Positions 1 to 5,339 of a stretch of 5,339 nucleotides of DNA are shown here, one piece after another; the stretch's first letter is position 1; the number at the start of each line of letters is the position of its first letter. Both the position numbers and the translations under genes were made by a program. A model generated the notes under the pieces. The model saw only the letters and a list, made by a program, of their open reading frames with translations, was not told the DNA's origin and made no database searches. The stretch comes from Candidatus Omnitrophota bacterium (GTDB taxonomy: Bacteria > Omnitrophota > Gorgyraeia > Zapsychrales > Zapsychraceae). The stretch lies in assembly GCA_020430005.1 (NCBI GenBank), contig JAGQKQ010000133.1, positions 1-5,339 on the forward strand. The letters are read 5' to 3'.

Positions 1-76
1 GATTATAATTCTCAATATGAAAAGTCCCTTTTTTATCGAGGACATATTTTACTTTTGTGTTGATCTTCTTACTCAT
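1..76 (-). CDS. N-terminal fragment of an unidentified protein (runs off left edge)
   Basis: An ATG at 76-74 opens a frame of 25 codons that stays open to the window edge. The peptide begins MSKKINTKVKYVLDKKGT and continues with F-H-I-E-N-Y-N. The start is supported by an AGAAAGG ribosome binding site six bases upstream and by its place 40 bases behind the stop of the polysaccharide deacetylase gene, on the same strand. The pattern of a Tyr-Val-Leu strand, Gly-x-Phe and then I-E-N-Y-N recalls the N-terminus of cellobiose phosphorylase-like (GH94-type) proteins, which I remember as opening with a similar 'G-x-F-x-I-x-x-Y-N' stretch. That is recall from a very short fragment and should be treated as a hint only. 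That a gene starts here is fairly sure; its identity is not. Confidence 0.65.
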   Translation of the reverse strand, partial: MSKKINTKVKYVLDKKGTFHIENYN

Positions 77-82
77 GAATTA

Positions 83-89
83 CCTTTCT
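83..89 (-). promoter_or_regulatory. Ribosome binding site of the left-edge gene
   Basis: The minus strand reads AGAAAGG followed by six bases (TAATTC) and then ATG at 76. This purine-rich Shine-Dalgarno-like site at normal spacing is the main support for calling the truncated gene at the left edge. Confidence 0.6.
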
Positions 90-116
90 CTAAAAATACA
101 CAGAATCAAGAACTAC

Positions 117-893
117 TTAGTTCGGATTCTTCAGACCTCTAAATAAATTGTAATATCCTGACAATTTCGCCCTTAAAATCATATCCGAATTATCTTTATC
201 GCTAAAACGGATGCGATTTAATTCATATAAATCATCGTTAAAACGATCATACCCGCGGTTTGTCGTTGCCGCCGCATCATAGCCCGCCTCCCGAACCATT
301 TTTACAATTTCATCGCTGAAGCCGCCAATAGGGTACGCAAAATACATAATGTTCGTATTCAATGCCGCGCCCAATTCTTTCTTACTCAAAAAGATTTCGT
401 CTTTTTGAAAGCTTAACGGCTTATCCGGAAGATATTCGTGATTTCTGGTGTGACTGCCGATCTCAATACCGGAATTCATCATTTCCTGTAATTGCGCTAA
501 CGTTAAGTGCCCTTCTTTATCAATCCTGGCCGACGGCATAAAAAGAATAGCCGGAAGATTATGTTTCCGGAGAACCGGTAGCGCATATGTGTAGTTATTA
601 TCGTATCCATCGTCGAAGGTGATCACGACAGTTTTCCGGGAAAGTTTTTTGCCATTTTTTTTGGCCTCAATAAAGTCGCTAAAGCTGATCACATCGTAAT
701 GATGATCTTCCAAAAAGGCCATGTGCGTTTCAAACCGTTCAGGGCTAACCCAATTGGCTTCCTGTTTTTCGGTATAGTCCACATTATGATACATCATAAT
801 CGGGACGGTATATTTGGTCGAAACCCATAACGCAAAAATACTGACGATTAAAAGAACCGTCAGACAAATAAAACCAATAACTTTTTTCATCAT
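117..893 (-). CDS. Membrane-anchored polysaccharide deacetylase (NodB/CE4 type)
   Basis: This 258-residue protein should remove N- or O-acetyl groups from a cell-surface or exported polysaccharide, using a divalent metal. Residues 5-24 form a hydrophobic helix behind MMKK with no obvious cleavage site, so it is probably an inner-membrane anchor with the enzyme facing the periplasm. The catalytic domain shows VPIMMYHNV (30-38), typical of the PgaB/IcaB-like branch, then motif 1 TFDDGY (92-97) with base D94 and metal ligand D95. Motif 2 is SHTRNH (147-152) with ligands H148 and H152, and motif 3 is FAYPIGG (185-191). AGYDAAATTNRGYDR (203-217) is also family-like. All key residues are present and the length is normal for a single-domain enzyme. 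Two adjacent ATG codons could serve as start; the upstream binding site is weak. The gene starts four bases after the yqeY stop, so co-transcription and probably coupled translation are likely. The substrate cannot be told from sequence. Confidence 0.92.
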   Translation of the reverse strand: MMKKVIGFICLTVLLIVSIFALWVSTKYTVPIMMYHNVDYTEKQEANWVSPERFETHMAFLEDHHYDVISFSDFIEAKKNGKKLSRKTVVITFDDGYDNNYTYALPVLRKHNLPAILFMPSARIDKEGHLTLAQLQEMMNSGIEIGSHTRNHEYLPDKPLSFQKDEIFLSKKELGAALNTNIMYFAYPIGGFSDEIVKMVREAGYDAAATTNRGYDRFNDDLYELNRIRFSDKDNSDMILRAKLSGYYNLFRGLKNPN

Positions 894-897
894 GTTC

Positions 898-1347
898 TTA
901 TAACTGTGAAAGTTTTGTTTTAACTAATGTACTGACCATTTTATTGTCGGCGCTAGAACCTACTTTGGCTAAAACGGTTTTCATCACATTTCCCATATCT
1001 TTCATAGAAGTGGCTGATGTTTCTTGAATAGCTTCATCCACAAACTTACCTACCTCTTCTTCTGAAAGCTGCTTGGGTAAGTATGTGGTCAGAATGTCGT
1101 ATTCCGCCGTTTCTTTGGCGGCTAAATCTTCACGTCCGCCTTGTTTATATTGCTCAATGGAGTCCTGACGCTGTTTGACTTGCTTTTTGATCACACTGAC
1201 GACATCATCATCACTCAACTGATCCGCTCTTTTCTCAATCCGCAGATTTTTAATCTGGGCACGCAGAAAATTCAATGTCGACGATTTTACGCTGTCTTTG
1301 GCTTTCATCGCTTGAATATAATCTTTATTAATCTGTTCTTCTAACAT
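898..1347 (-). CDS. yqeY: YqeY protein (GatB/YqeY domain)
   Basis: A 149-residue cytosolic protein of the YqeY family, whose members resemble the C-terminal tail domain of GatB, a subunit of the tRNA-dependent amidotransferase. The role of stand-alone YqeY is not established; tRNA binding is often proposed from the GatB likeness. Family signatures are clear: a charged helical N-terminal half (LNFLRAQIKN, then VIKKQVKQRQDSIEQY), the GREDLAAKETAEYDIL segment, TYLPKQLSEEEV, and the C-terminal MKDMGNVMKTVLAKVGSSAD followed by VSTLVKTKL. Length is the usual one. I chose the ATG at 1347 over the TTG directly before it because AGGAG lies eight bases upstream and ATG is the stronger start; the TTG would add one residue. 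It follows yggU by about 50 bases and precedes the deacetylase by four. Its presence in an envelope-gene run probably reflects shared transcription, not shared function. Confidence 0.95.
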   Translation of the reverse strand: MLEEQINKDYIQAMKAKDSVKSSTLNFLRAQIKNLRIEKRADQLSDDDVVSVIKKQVKQRQDSIEQYKQGGREDLAAKETAEYDILTTYLPKQLSEEEVGKFVDEAIQETSATSMKDMGNVMKTVLAKVGSSADNKMVSTLVKTKLSQL

Positions 1348-1355
1348 CAAATCAT

Positions 1356-1360
1356 CTCCT
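1356..1360 (-). promoter_or_regulatory. Ribosome binding site of yqeY
   Basis: The minus strand reads AAAGAGGAG, with AGGAG eight bases before the ATG at 1347 and five bases before the TTG at 1350. It is one of the two best binding sites in the window and favours the ATG start. Confidence 0.7.
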
Positions 1361-1361
1361 C

Positions 1362-1386
1362 TTTAGCAGGCTTAAGATAGCCTAAA
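1362..1386 (-). other. Small hairpin in the yggU-yqeY gap
   Basis: AGGCT and AGCCT (arms at 1379-1383 and 1368-1372) can pair across a six-base loop. An alternative outer pairing of TTTAG with CTAAA is also possible. It sits directly before the yqeY ribosome binding site and lacks a T-run, so it is not an intrinsic terminator. It could slightly affect yqeY translation or act as an RNA processing point, or it may be chance. Confidence 0.25.
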
Positions 1387-1398
1387 ATGCTGCCTTTC

Positions 1399-1626
1399 TT
1401 ACGTTTGTAATGCTGTTATATTAATCGTTTTCTCTCTGGATTTCAACCCCTTTATAATATTGATTTCACTGCGCCGCACCTTGAAATAATCGGCCAAAAA
1501 GCTGATCAGCGCCTTATTGGCCTTGCCATCGACAGCAGGCGCCGTAAGATAGATTTTATAGCGGTCCTGCTCTCTTCTGACCATATTCTTTTTAGCTCCG
1601 GGAAATACCTTAATATCAATTTTCAT
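1399..1626 (-). CDS. yggU: YggU/DUF167 family small protein
   Basis: A small protein of about 75 residues in the widespread DUF167 (YggU) family, whose biochemical role is unknown. The family pattern is visible: MKIDIKVFPGAKKN at the start, then the hallmark APAVDGKANKALISFLADYF (Asp-Gly-Lys-Ala-Asn), and a C-terminal INIIKGLKSREKTINI with the conserved 'G-x-x-S-R-x-K' turn. I set the start at the ATG at 1626, not at an in-frame GTG 13 codons upstream, because the family begins at this strand and because this ATG overlaps the stop of the metallopeptidase gene as ATGA. No Shine-Dalgarno site is evident before it, so translation probably relies on ribosomes finishing the upstream gene. Confidence 0.9.
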   Translation of the reverse strand: MKIDIKVFPGAKKNMVRREQDRYKIYLTAPAVDGKANKALISFLADYFKVRRSEINIIKGLKSREKTINITALQT

Positions 1627-2390
1627 AGCGGCAAAATCATATCTAAATGATTGTTTTTTAACCACTTACGATGAATATCAAAATCCGGCATGAATTTGCG
1701 AACTTTACTCCAGAAACGGCGGGAATGGTTGGGAACAATCAAATGGCACAGTTCATGAACCACCACATAATCCACCACACATAGAGGCGACATAATAATT
1801 TGCCAGTTCAGATGGATAACCCGGGTATTATAATCACAGCACCCCCACATCCGTTTTTGTGTGCGAATCGCAATCTTGGCCGGTTCTTCTCCAATAATAC
1901 GGGAATAATGAAAAATACGCCCTCCCAGAATTTCTTCGGCCTGCGCACGATACCACTTTAACATTTTATTCTTAACAACTTCTTCCGTTTGTTTTGCGGT
2001 TAAACCAGGAGGAACAGTTACACTCCATTGGTTTTGATTAAAATCTACCCGCGCTCTGTTCACATCGCCTTCACGCACTTCCAACGGATACATTCGGCCA
2101 AGATACAAAAACCGGTTCCCATGCCTGAAACGTTTTTGATCTAAATGTTGCTGATTTTTATGGGCCGTTTCAACACCTTTAATAATCCAGCCTTCTTTTT
2201 CTTTTAAAAAGGCTTTTATATTGGCCTCCTGACAATAATAGGGAACAGATACCTTAACATTCCCTTTTTCATCAATACCAATCGACATAGTACGGCGTGC
2301 GGAAGAGCGGACAAGAAGATAGTCAATATCTTCTTGGGCGGCAGAATAACGGCAGTGGCGTTCCAAAACACGTTTAGCGCGTTTTTTCAT
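1623..2390 (-). CDS. ygjP: YgjP-type zinc metallopeptidase (DUF45, M48-like)
   Basis: A cytosolic protein of about 255 residues in the YgjP/DUF45 family of predicted zinc-dependent hydrolases; the physiological substrate is not known. Counting from the GTG at 2396, the zinc site is VVVHELCHLIVPNHSRRFW: HExxH at 214-218 with E215 as catalytic residue, and H224 as third ligand in NHSRRFW. Upstream is the family's 'WGSC...hLNW' strand, here RMWGCCDYNTRVIHLNW (182-198), with Cys in place of the usual Ser after Gly. The N-terminal half has the usual beta-rich part (SIGIDEKGNVKVSVPYY, later FLYLGRMYPLEV). Two starts two codons apart are possible, GTG at 2396 and ATG at 2390; neither has a clear ribosome binding site, and I chose ATG. 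The C-terminal stop overlaps yggU by four bases. There is no signal peptide. The family call is secure, the function is not. Confidence 0.93.
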   Translation of the reverse strand: MKKRAKRVLERHCRYSAAQEDIDYLLVRSSARRTMSIGIDEKGNVKVSVPYYCQEANIKAFLKEKEGWIIKGVETAHKNQQHLDQKRFRHGNRFLYLGRMYPLEVREGDVNRARVDFNQNQWSVTVPPGLTAKQTEEVVKNKMLKWYRAQAEEILGGRIFHYSRIIGEEPAKIAIRTQKRMWGCCDYNTRVIHLNWQIIMSPLCVVDYVVVHELCHLIVPNHSRRFWSKVRKFMPDFDIHRKWLKNNHLDMILPL

Positions 2391-2440
2391 AATCACGGTA
2401 TTATTTGAGAGAGTGATTTAATAAAAAGATATGCTCGAGG

Positions 2441-2477
2441 AAAAAACATGAAGACCGCTTAATCAACAATCTTCACA
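2441..2477 (-). terminator. Weak possible intrinsic terminator after the PilZ gene
   Basis: On the minus strand TGAAGA (2475-2470) can pair with TCTTCA (2454-2449), extended by two G-T wobbles, across a 15-base loop that contains the TAA stop of the PilZ gene. Six T residues follow at 2446-2441. The stem is short, AT-rich and has a long loop, so it would at most be leaky. It is recorded because it is the only hairpin-plus-T-run seen between genes. Confidence 0.27.
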
Positions 2478-3628
2478 TCAATTTTAACTTCACGCGCCGC
2501 ATTATTGGGAGCGGCAGAACTATCGGCGGCATTATATTTTGCCGTATCCACCGTAACAACCTTGCCGTCCTTCACAAAATATCCGTTGTTTCCTAAAACC
2601 ATTTGTATACGATCGCGTTCTTTCATAGCGGCAATCCGCATTTTTTCCGCCTGAGTTTTGAAATGGCGGATCTTCTGTTTAACTTCTTTTAATCGCTTTT
2701 GATATAAATCGGCCAGGGCCCGTCCTTCTTCAATGTTCTGAACGTCACCGTCGTAAAAGGCCAGTTGTTCCTGAATATTTTTGAGCTCCTCGTTAAGCGC
2801 CGCATTACGCTCCTGAAGCAGAGCCACTGTTCCTTCTAATTCCGTGCGCGTCTTTTCTAATTGCTGACGGTCCAATCCTGTTATTTGCGCGGGAGGCGTG
2901 TTATTGGCAGTCTGCTTGGCCTCTAATTCGGAAAGCATATTTTCTGTTTCTCTTAACACATACTGTGTAATTTCCAATTCCTGATTGACGCTTGTCAGCA
3001 TAGTGTCACTTTGAATATAAAGTTCTTTAATCGCCGCTAATTCTTCCGTCAAACTTTGAACCCGCAACTGGCTGGCTTCATAACGGAATTTGTAACTCTG
3101 CGTTAACATCGCCTGCTGACTCACATTCTCCGATAATACCGCGTTTGTTACCTGCATGTTTCTATAAATCTGCTGGCTCTGCCAAACCACAAATCCTGTT
3201 AAAAGAACTGTTGCAATTAACACAAACCCACCGCTGACCGCAACAAGACGCTTTTTCTGTGCAAGCTGTTTAGCTCCTTGCTGAATACGTTGACGCAGTT
3301 TGGATAAAACAAAATCACCCGGCTGGATGAATTTAATGCCGCACAGATAACGGTTTTGGCCAACGTTTTTTTGGCGATACCAAATTAAGCGGCCATTCTG
3401 GGGAATAAAATTATTATGGCCAAGGAAAGAATCAAAGGTAAAAGTGGTGTAATCGTAAGGCTTAAAATCCGTGTTGGTTTCCATGAGCATCCCGGTCGTG
3501 CTGATATTGCGGATACGCCCATAACCTTCTTTGGTTTTATCAGATGTCCGCCATAAAATTCTTTTATTCTCTTTGATGCGTAAGCTGGCGCGCACATCAT
3601 TAAACGCCGACCGGTTTTGTGTGATCAT
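2459..3628 (-). CDS. PilZ-domain protein with one transmembrane helix and a periplasmic coiled coil
   Basis: A 389-residue protein with three parts. Residues 10-105 form a PilZ domain, the c-di-GMP-binding fold: RASLR (13-17) matches RxxxR and NISTTG (41-46) matches NxSxxG at normal spacing, followed by GRLIWYRQ and YLCGIKFIQ, typical PilZ strands. Residues 128-149 are a single transmembrane helix; the basic stretch KQLAQKKR before it puts the PilZ domain in the cytoplasm. Residues 155-345 are mostly predicted coiled coil (QSLTEELAAIKELY, LEKTRTELEGTVALLQERNAALNEELKNI and a basic third stretch), broken by a NNTPPAQ hinge at 242-248. A short GNNGYFVKDGKVVTVD motif (346-361) and a polar tail rich in Ala and Asn end it. 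The ATG at 3628 has AGGAG nine bases upstream and its own promoter. A likely role is passing a c-di-GMP signal from cytoplasm to periplasm or envelope; this is inference from architecture, and I know no named family with this layout. Confidence 0.88.
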   Translation of the reverse strand: MITQNRSAFNDVRASLRIKENKRILWRTSDKTKEGYGRIRNISTTGMLMETNTDFKPYDYTTFTFDSFLGHNNFIPQNGRLIWYRQKNVGQNRYLCGIKFIQPGDFVLSKLRQRIQQGAKQLAQKKRLVAVSGGFVLIATVLLTGFVVWQSQQIYRNMQVTNAVLSENVSQQAMLTQSYKFRYEASQLRVQSLTEELAAIKELYIQSDTMLTSVNQELEITQYVLRETENMLSELEAKQTANNTPPAQITGLDRQQLEKTRTELEGTVALLQERNAALNEELKNIQEQLAFYDGDVQNIEEGRALADLYQKRLKEVKQKIRHFKTQAEKMRIAAMKERDRIQMVLGNNGYFVKDGKVVTVDTAKYNAADSSAAPNNAAREVKIDVKIVD

Positions 3629-3661
3629 GAATAAAATCTCCTAAGTCGTGTTTTCTTGCTA

Positions 3662-3698
3662 ATGTCTTTAGTATAAAGCCTTTATATTTCAAACTCAA
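3662..3698 (-). promoter_or_regulatory. Sigma70-type promoter for the PilZ gene and possibly the genes after it
   Basis: On the minus strand TTGAGT (3698-3693) and TATACT (3675-3670) are separated by exactly 17 bases, matching the -35 and -10 consensus at four and five of six positions. The start of transcription should fall near 3663, giving a leader of about 35 bases that contains the AGGAG site (3642-3638) before the ATG at 3628. The stretch just upstream (3699-3735) consists almost wholly of A and T runs, as in an UP element. Pattern-based only, but the spacing, position and AT-rich flank agree. Confidence 0.65.
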
Positions 3699-3730
3699 AG
3701 AAATTTTCTATTATTTTTTAATCAAAAAAA

Positions 3731-5339
3731 TTATTTAAATATCGCATCCAGAACATTTTCAATCAAAACTTCTTCCGGCTTTTTCGCCGGTTTTTTCGGC
3801 TGTGTTTCCCCTTCAGGTGCCGGCTCGCCCCCTTCCGACGGTGATTCCTTTTCAACGCCAATAGCGTCAAAAATGGCATTCTTTAATTCATTCTTCATCA
3901 CATTCTTACCGAAATCTTGGACATTCGGATAGGTTTTAAAACCTTTGAGCGATCCCTGATAGGGTTTAAGCGGAAGATGAATCTGCCCCTGCTCATCAAG
4001 CAATGCTTGAAACTGTTCAACGGACTTAATCATGGCCGTTGATAATTCAGGGCTGATAAACGCATCTCCCTTAAAGGTAAGATTCTGGTTAAAGTCTACA
4101 ACGACATCGGTCGTTAAAGATAATTGAGGCGTTTTCATTTCTGTTTCCGATAATGTCAGAAAGCCGTCTTTAACAACAAACTGCGATGTTAATTTTTCGA
4201 TCGTTGTATGCTGCCGTTGAATATCCTCCCGGTATTTTTCGGGCAAGTCCTTTTGAAGATAACTGAGCAGATAACGTTCCCCCACGCCCAGAATTTCCGA
4301 AGGCACAAACGGAATTTTACTGATCACCAATCCCAGAAGATTGACATCTTTAATTTCTCCTTCTTGCACGTCCAGACGGCCTTTGATGACAAGATGATTG
4401 AGCACCTCCGCGCTCTTGACATCGGTGATAGAACCCTCCGCCGAAATAAAAAGCTTCCCTTCTACCTTTGCCGGCATTGGCTGGTCTTTCAAAAGAACAG
4501 CCAAATCCATATCTTCTGCACCGGCTTTAAAACTGACGACCGGATTTTTTAAATAGTCTTCCACCCGACCCTGCGCCTTAACCATCCCCGACTCTAACTG
4601 AACATCAACGGACTTCAATTCAAACGTTTTTTCTGTGGCCGTAAAACGCATGTCAATTTGGTTTACAGGCATAGGATTTATTGTGTCAATCTGTCCCCGC
4701 ACCCACTGGCCGTTAACCAACAATTCCATTAATCCGTCCGCTCCGACCCGGCATTGTTGAACGTCCACCTGAACATCTCCTTTGATTCCTCTAATGTCTT
4801 TAAGGCTATCCGCACTACCGGTTAAAAGACCAATATCCGATAAGGACAAAGTTTCCGGGTTAAATTTAAAAGTCATATTTTTTAAAACAACCTCTTCTGT
4901 GTTTGGATTAATCTTGACCAAACCTTCGACGTTAAAATTATCCGATGAGCTGACCAGCGCTCCGGAGGCTTTAAAGGAAATATCCTCATTTAAAGAAAAT
5001 CGTGGAATGTTCAGAAAGAAATTTCGGATGACATGAACAGGATTGTCCTGTGAAGCCGGATATACCGACACCTGGGCTTCCTTTATATCAATATTTTCCA
5101 CCGAAATATCCGGAATGGATGCCGCCTCCGCCGGTGATGATTTTGATACGGACATCCCGCCTTTCTGTTCGGAAGAGACCTCATTTTCTTCTCCGGCATT
5201 TGTTTGCTCTTCCAGAAATACGGTAATGTGCGGACGGATCACCGCCACGTGATCCACCACAATTTTTCGTTCCAGGACAAGCGGTTTCATTTTAACAGAA
5301 AGTTCAATGTCATCTGCATCCAGCATCTTGCGGGACGAG
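3731..5339 (-). CDS. AsmA/DUF748-like envelope protein, start beyond right edge
   Basis: The frame is open through the right edge (codons for S-S-R-K precede the first ATG at 5326), so that Met is internal and probably several dozen N-terminal residues, including the expected membrane anchor, are missing. AsmA-family proteins are inner-membrane-anchored, beta-rich periplasmic proteins linked to phospholipid movement toward, and assembly of, the outer membrane. Counting from that Met: LDADDIELSVKMKPLVLERKI (2-21) and VIRPHITV (29-36) are the typical N-terminal AsmA strands. A Glu/Ser-rich linker follows (41-70), then repeated short amphipathic beta strands to about 300. LDVQEGEIKDVNLLGLVISKI (318-338) and FVVKDGFLTLSETEMKTPQLSLTTDVVVDFN (383-413) are the conserved C-terminal AsmA signatures. 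PYQGSLKGFKTYPNVQDFGK (455-474) leads to a Pro/Glu/Lys-rich linker (494-519) and a final short helix. It is the first gene transcribed in view, about 100 bases before the PilZ gene. Confidence 0.87.
   Translation of the reverse strand, partial: SSRKMLDADDIELSVKMKPLVLERKIVVDHVAVIRPHITVFLEEQTNAGEENEVSSEQKGGMSVSKSSPAEAASIPDISVENIDIKEAQVSVYPASQDNPVHVIRNFFLNIPRFSLNEDISFKASGALVSSSDNFNVEGLVKINPNTEEVVLKNMTFKFNPETLSLSDIGLLTGSADSLKDIRGIKGDVQVDVQQCRVGADGLMELLVNGQWVRGQIDTINPMPVNQIDMRFTATEKTFELKSVDVQLESGMVKAQGRVEDYLKNPVVSFKAGAEDMDLAVLLKDQPMPAKVEGKLFISAEGSITDVKSAEVLNHLVIKGRLDVQEGEIKDVNLLGLVISKIPFVPSEILGVGERYLLSYLQKDLPEKYREDIQRQHTTIEKLTSQFVVKDGFLTLSETEMKTPQLSLTTDVVVDFNQNLTFKGDAFISPELSTAMIKSVEQFQALLDEQGQIHLPLKPYQGSLKGFKTYPNVQDFGKNVMKNELKNAIFDAIGVEKESPSEGGEPAPEGETQPKKPAKKPEEVLIENVLDAIFK

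Noticed and set aside
1141..1344. Open frame on the plus strand opposite yqeY
   Set aside because: It lies wholly antisense to a secure gene, has no ribosome binding site, and its peptide shows no domain; a shadow of yqeY codons.
2391..2440. Promoter just before the ygjP-like gene
   Set aside because: A TAATAC resembles a -10 box but no -35 lies at the right distance and transcription would begin at the start codon itself.
3385..3600. Second minus-strand frame inside the PilZ gene
   Set aside because: It overlaps the PilZ domain in another frame, where the RxxxR and NxSxxG motifs prove the real reading frame.
3705..3735. T-run/A-run hairpin as a terminator of the AsmA-like gene
   Set aside because: The only pairing is a six-base A-T stem without G or C, with mismatches outside it; it fits better as AT-rich DNA upstream of the promoter.
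4208..5252. Three plus-strand open frames opposite the AsmA-like gene
   Set aside because: All are antisense to a long, clearly family-like frame and their peptides look random; no start signals support them.
1..5339. Mobile element, CRISPR array, tRNA/rRNA, riboswitch or defence system
   Set aside because: No direct repeat array, terminal inverted repeats, transposase or recombinase motifs, or recognisable RNA folds were seen on either strand; the window is almost fully taken up by ordinary genes.

Overview
The window is a compact bacterial gene cluster in which every supported gene lies on the minus strand, so transcription runs from the right edge to the left. Base composition is moderate and gaps between genes are short. 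The large AsmA-like protein suggests a diderm (Gram-negative type) envelope. The PilZ protein suggests c-di-GMP signalling. The gene mix and the proline/lysine-rich linkers would fit a little-studied diderm phylum such as Omnitrophota, but that placement is a guess from general impression and no marker gene here settles it.

In order of transcription: (1) 5339-3731, an AsmA/DUF748-like envelope protein whose start lies beyond the right edge. (2) An AT-rich gap of about 100 bases holding a good sigma70-type promoter (-35 at 3693-3698, -10 at 3670-3675, 17-base spacer). (3) 3628-2459, an unusual protein with an N-terminal PilZ domain, one transmembrane helix and a long predicted periplasmic coiled coil. 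(4) A 60-70 base gap with at most a weak terminator. (5) 2390-1623, a YgjP-type zinc metallopeptidase (HELCH motif). (6) 1626-1399, a small YggU/DUF167 protein that overlaps the metallopeptidase gene by four bases (ATGA). (7) 1347-898, a YqeY (GatB/YqeY) protein. (8) 893-117, a membrane-anchored polysaccharide deacetylase only four bases behind yqeY. (9) 76-1, the first 25 codons of another gene running off the left edge, with a clear ribosome binding site.

The cluster combines envelope genes (AsmA-like, PilZ/coiled coil, polysaccharide deacetylase, perhaps the left-edge gene) with small conserved housekeeping genes (ygjP, yggU, yqeY). From the promoter at 3670-3698 leftward no strong terminator is visible, so genes 3-9 may be one transcript. 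There is no sign of a mobile element, CRISPR array, RNA gene or defence system. The part least explained by known families is the PilZ/membrane/coiled-coil protein.
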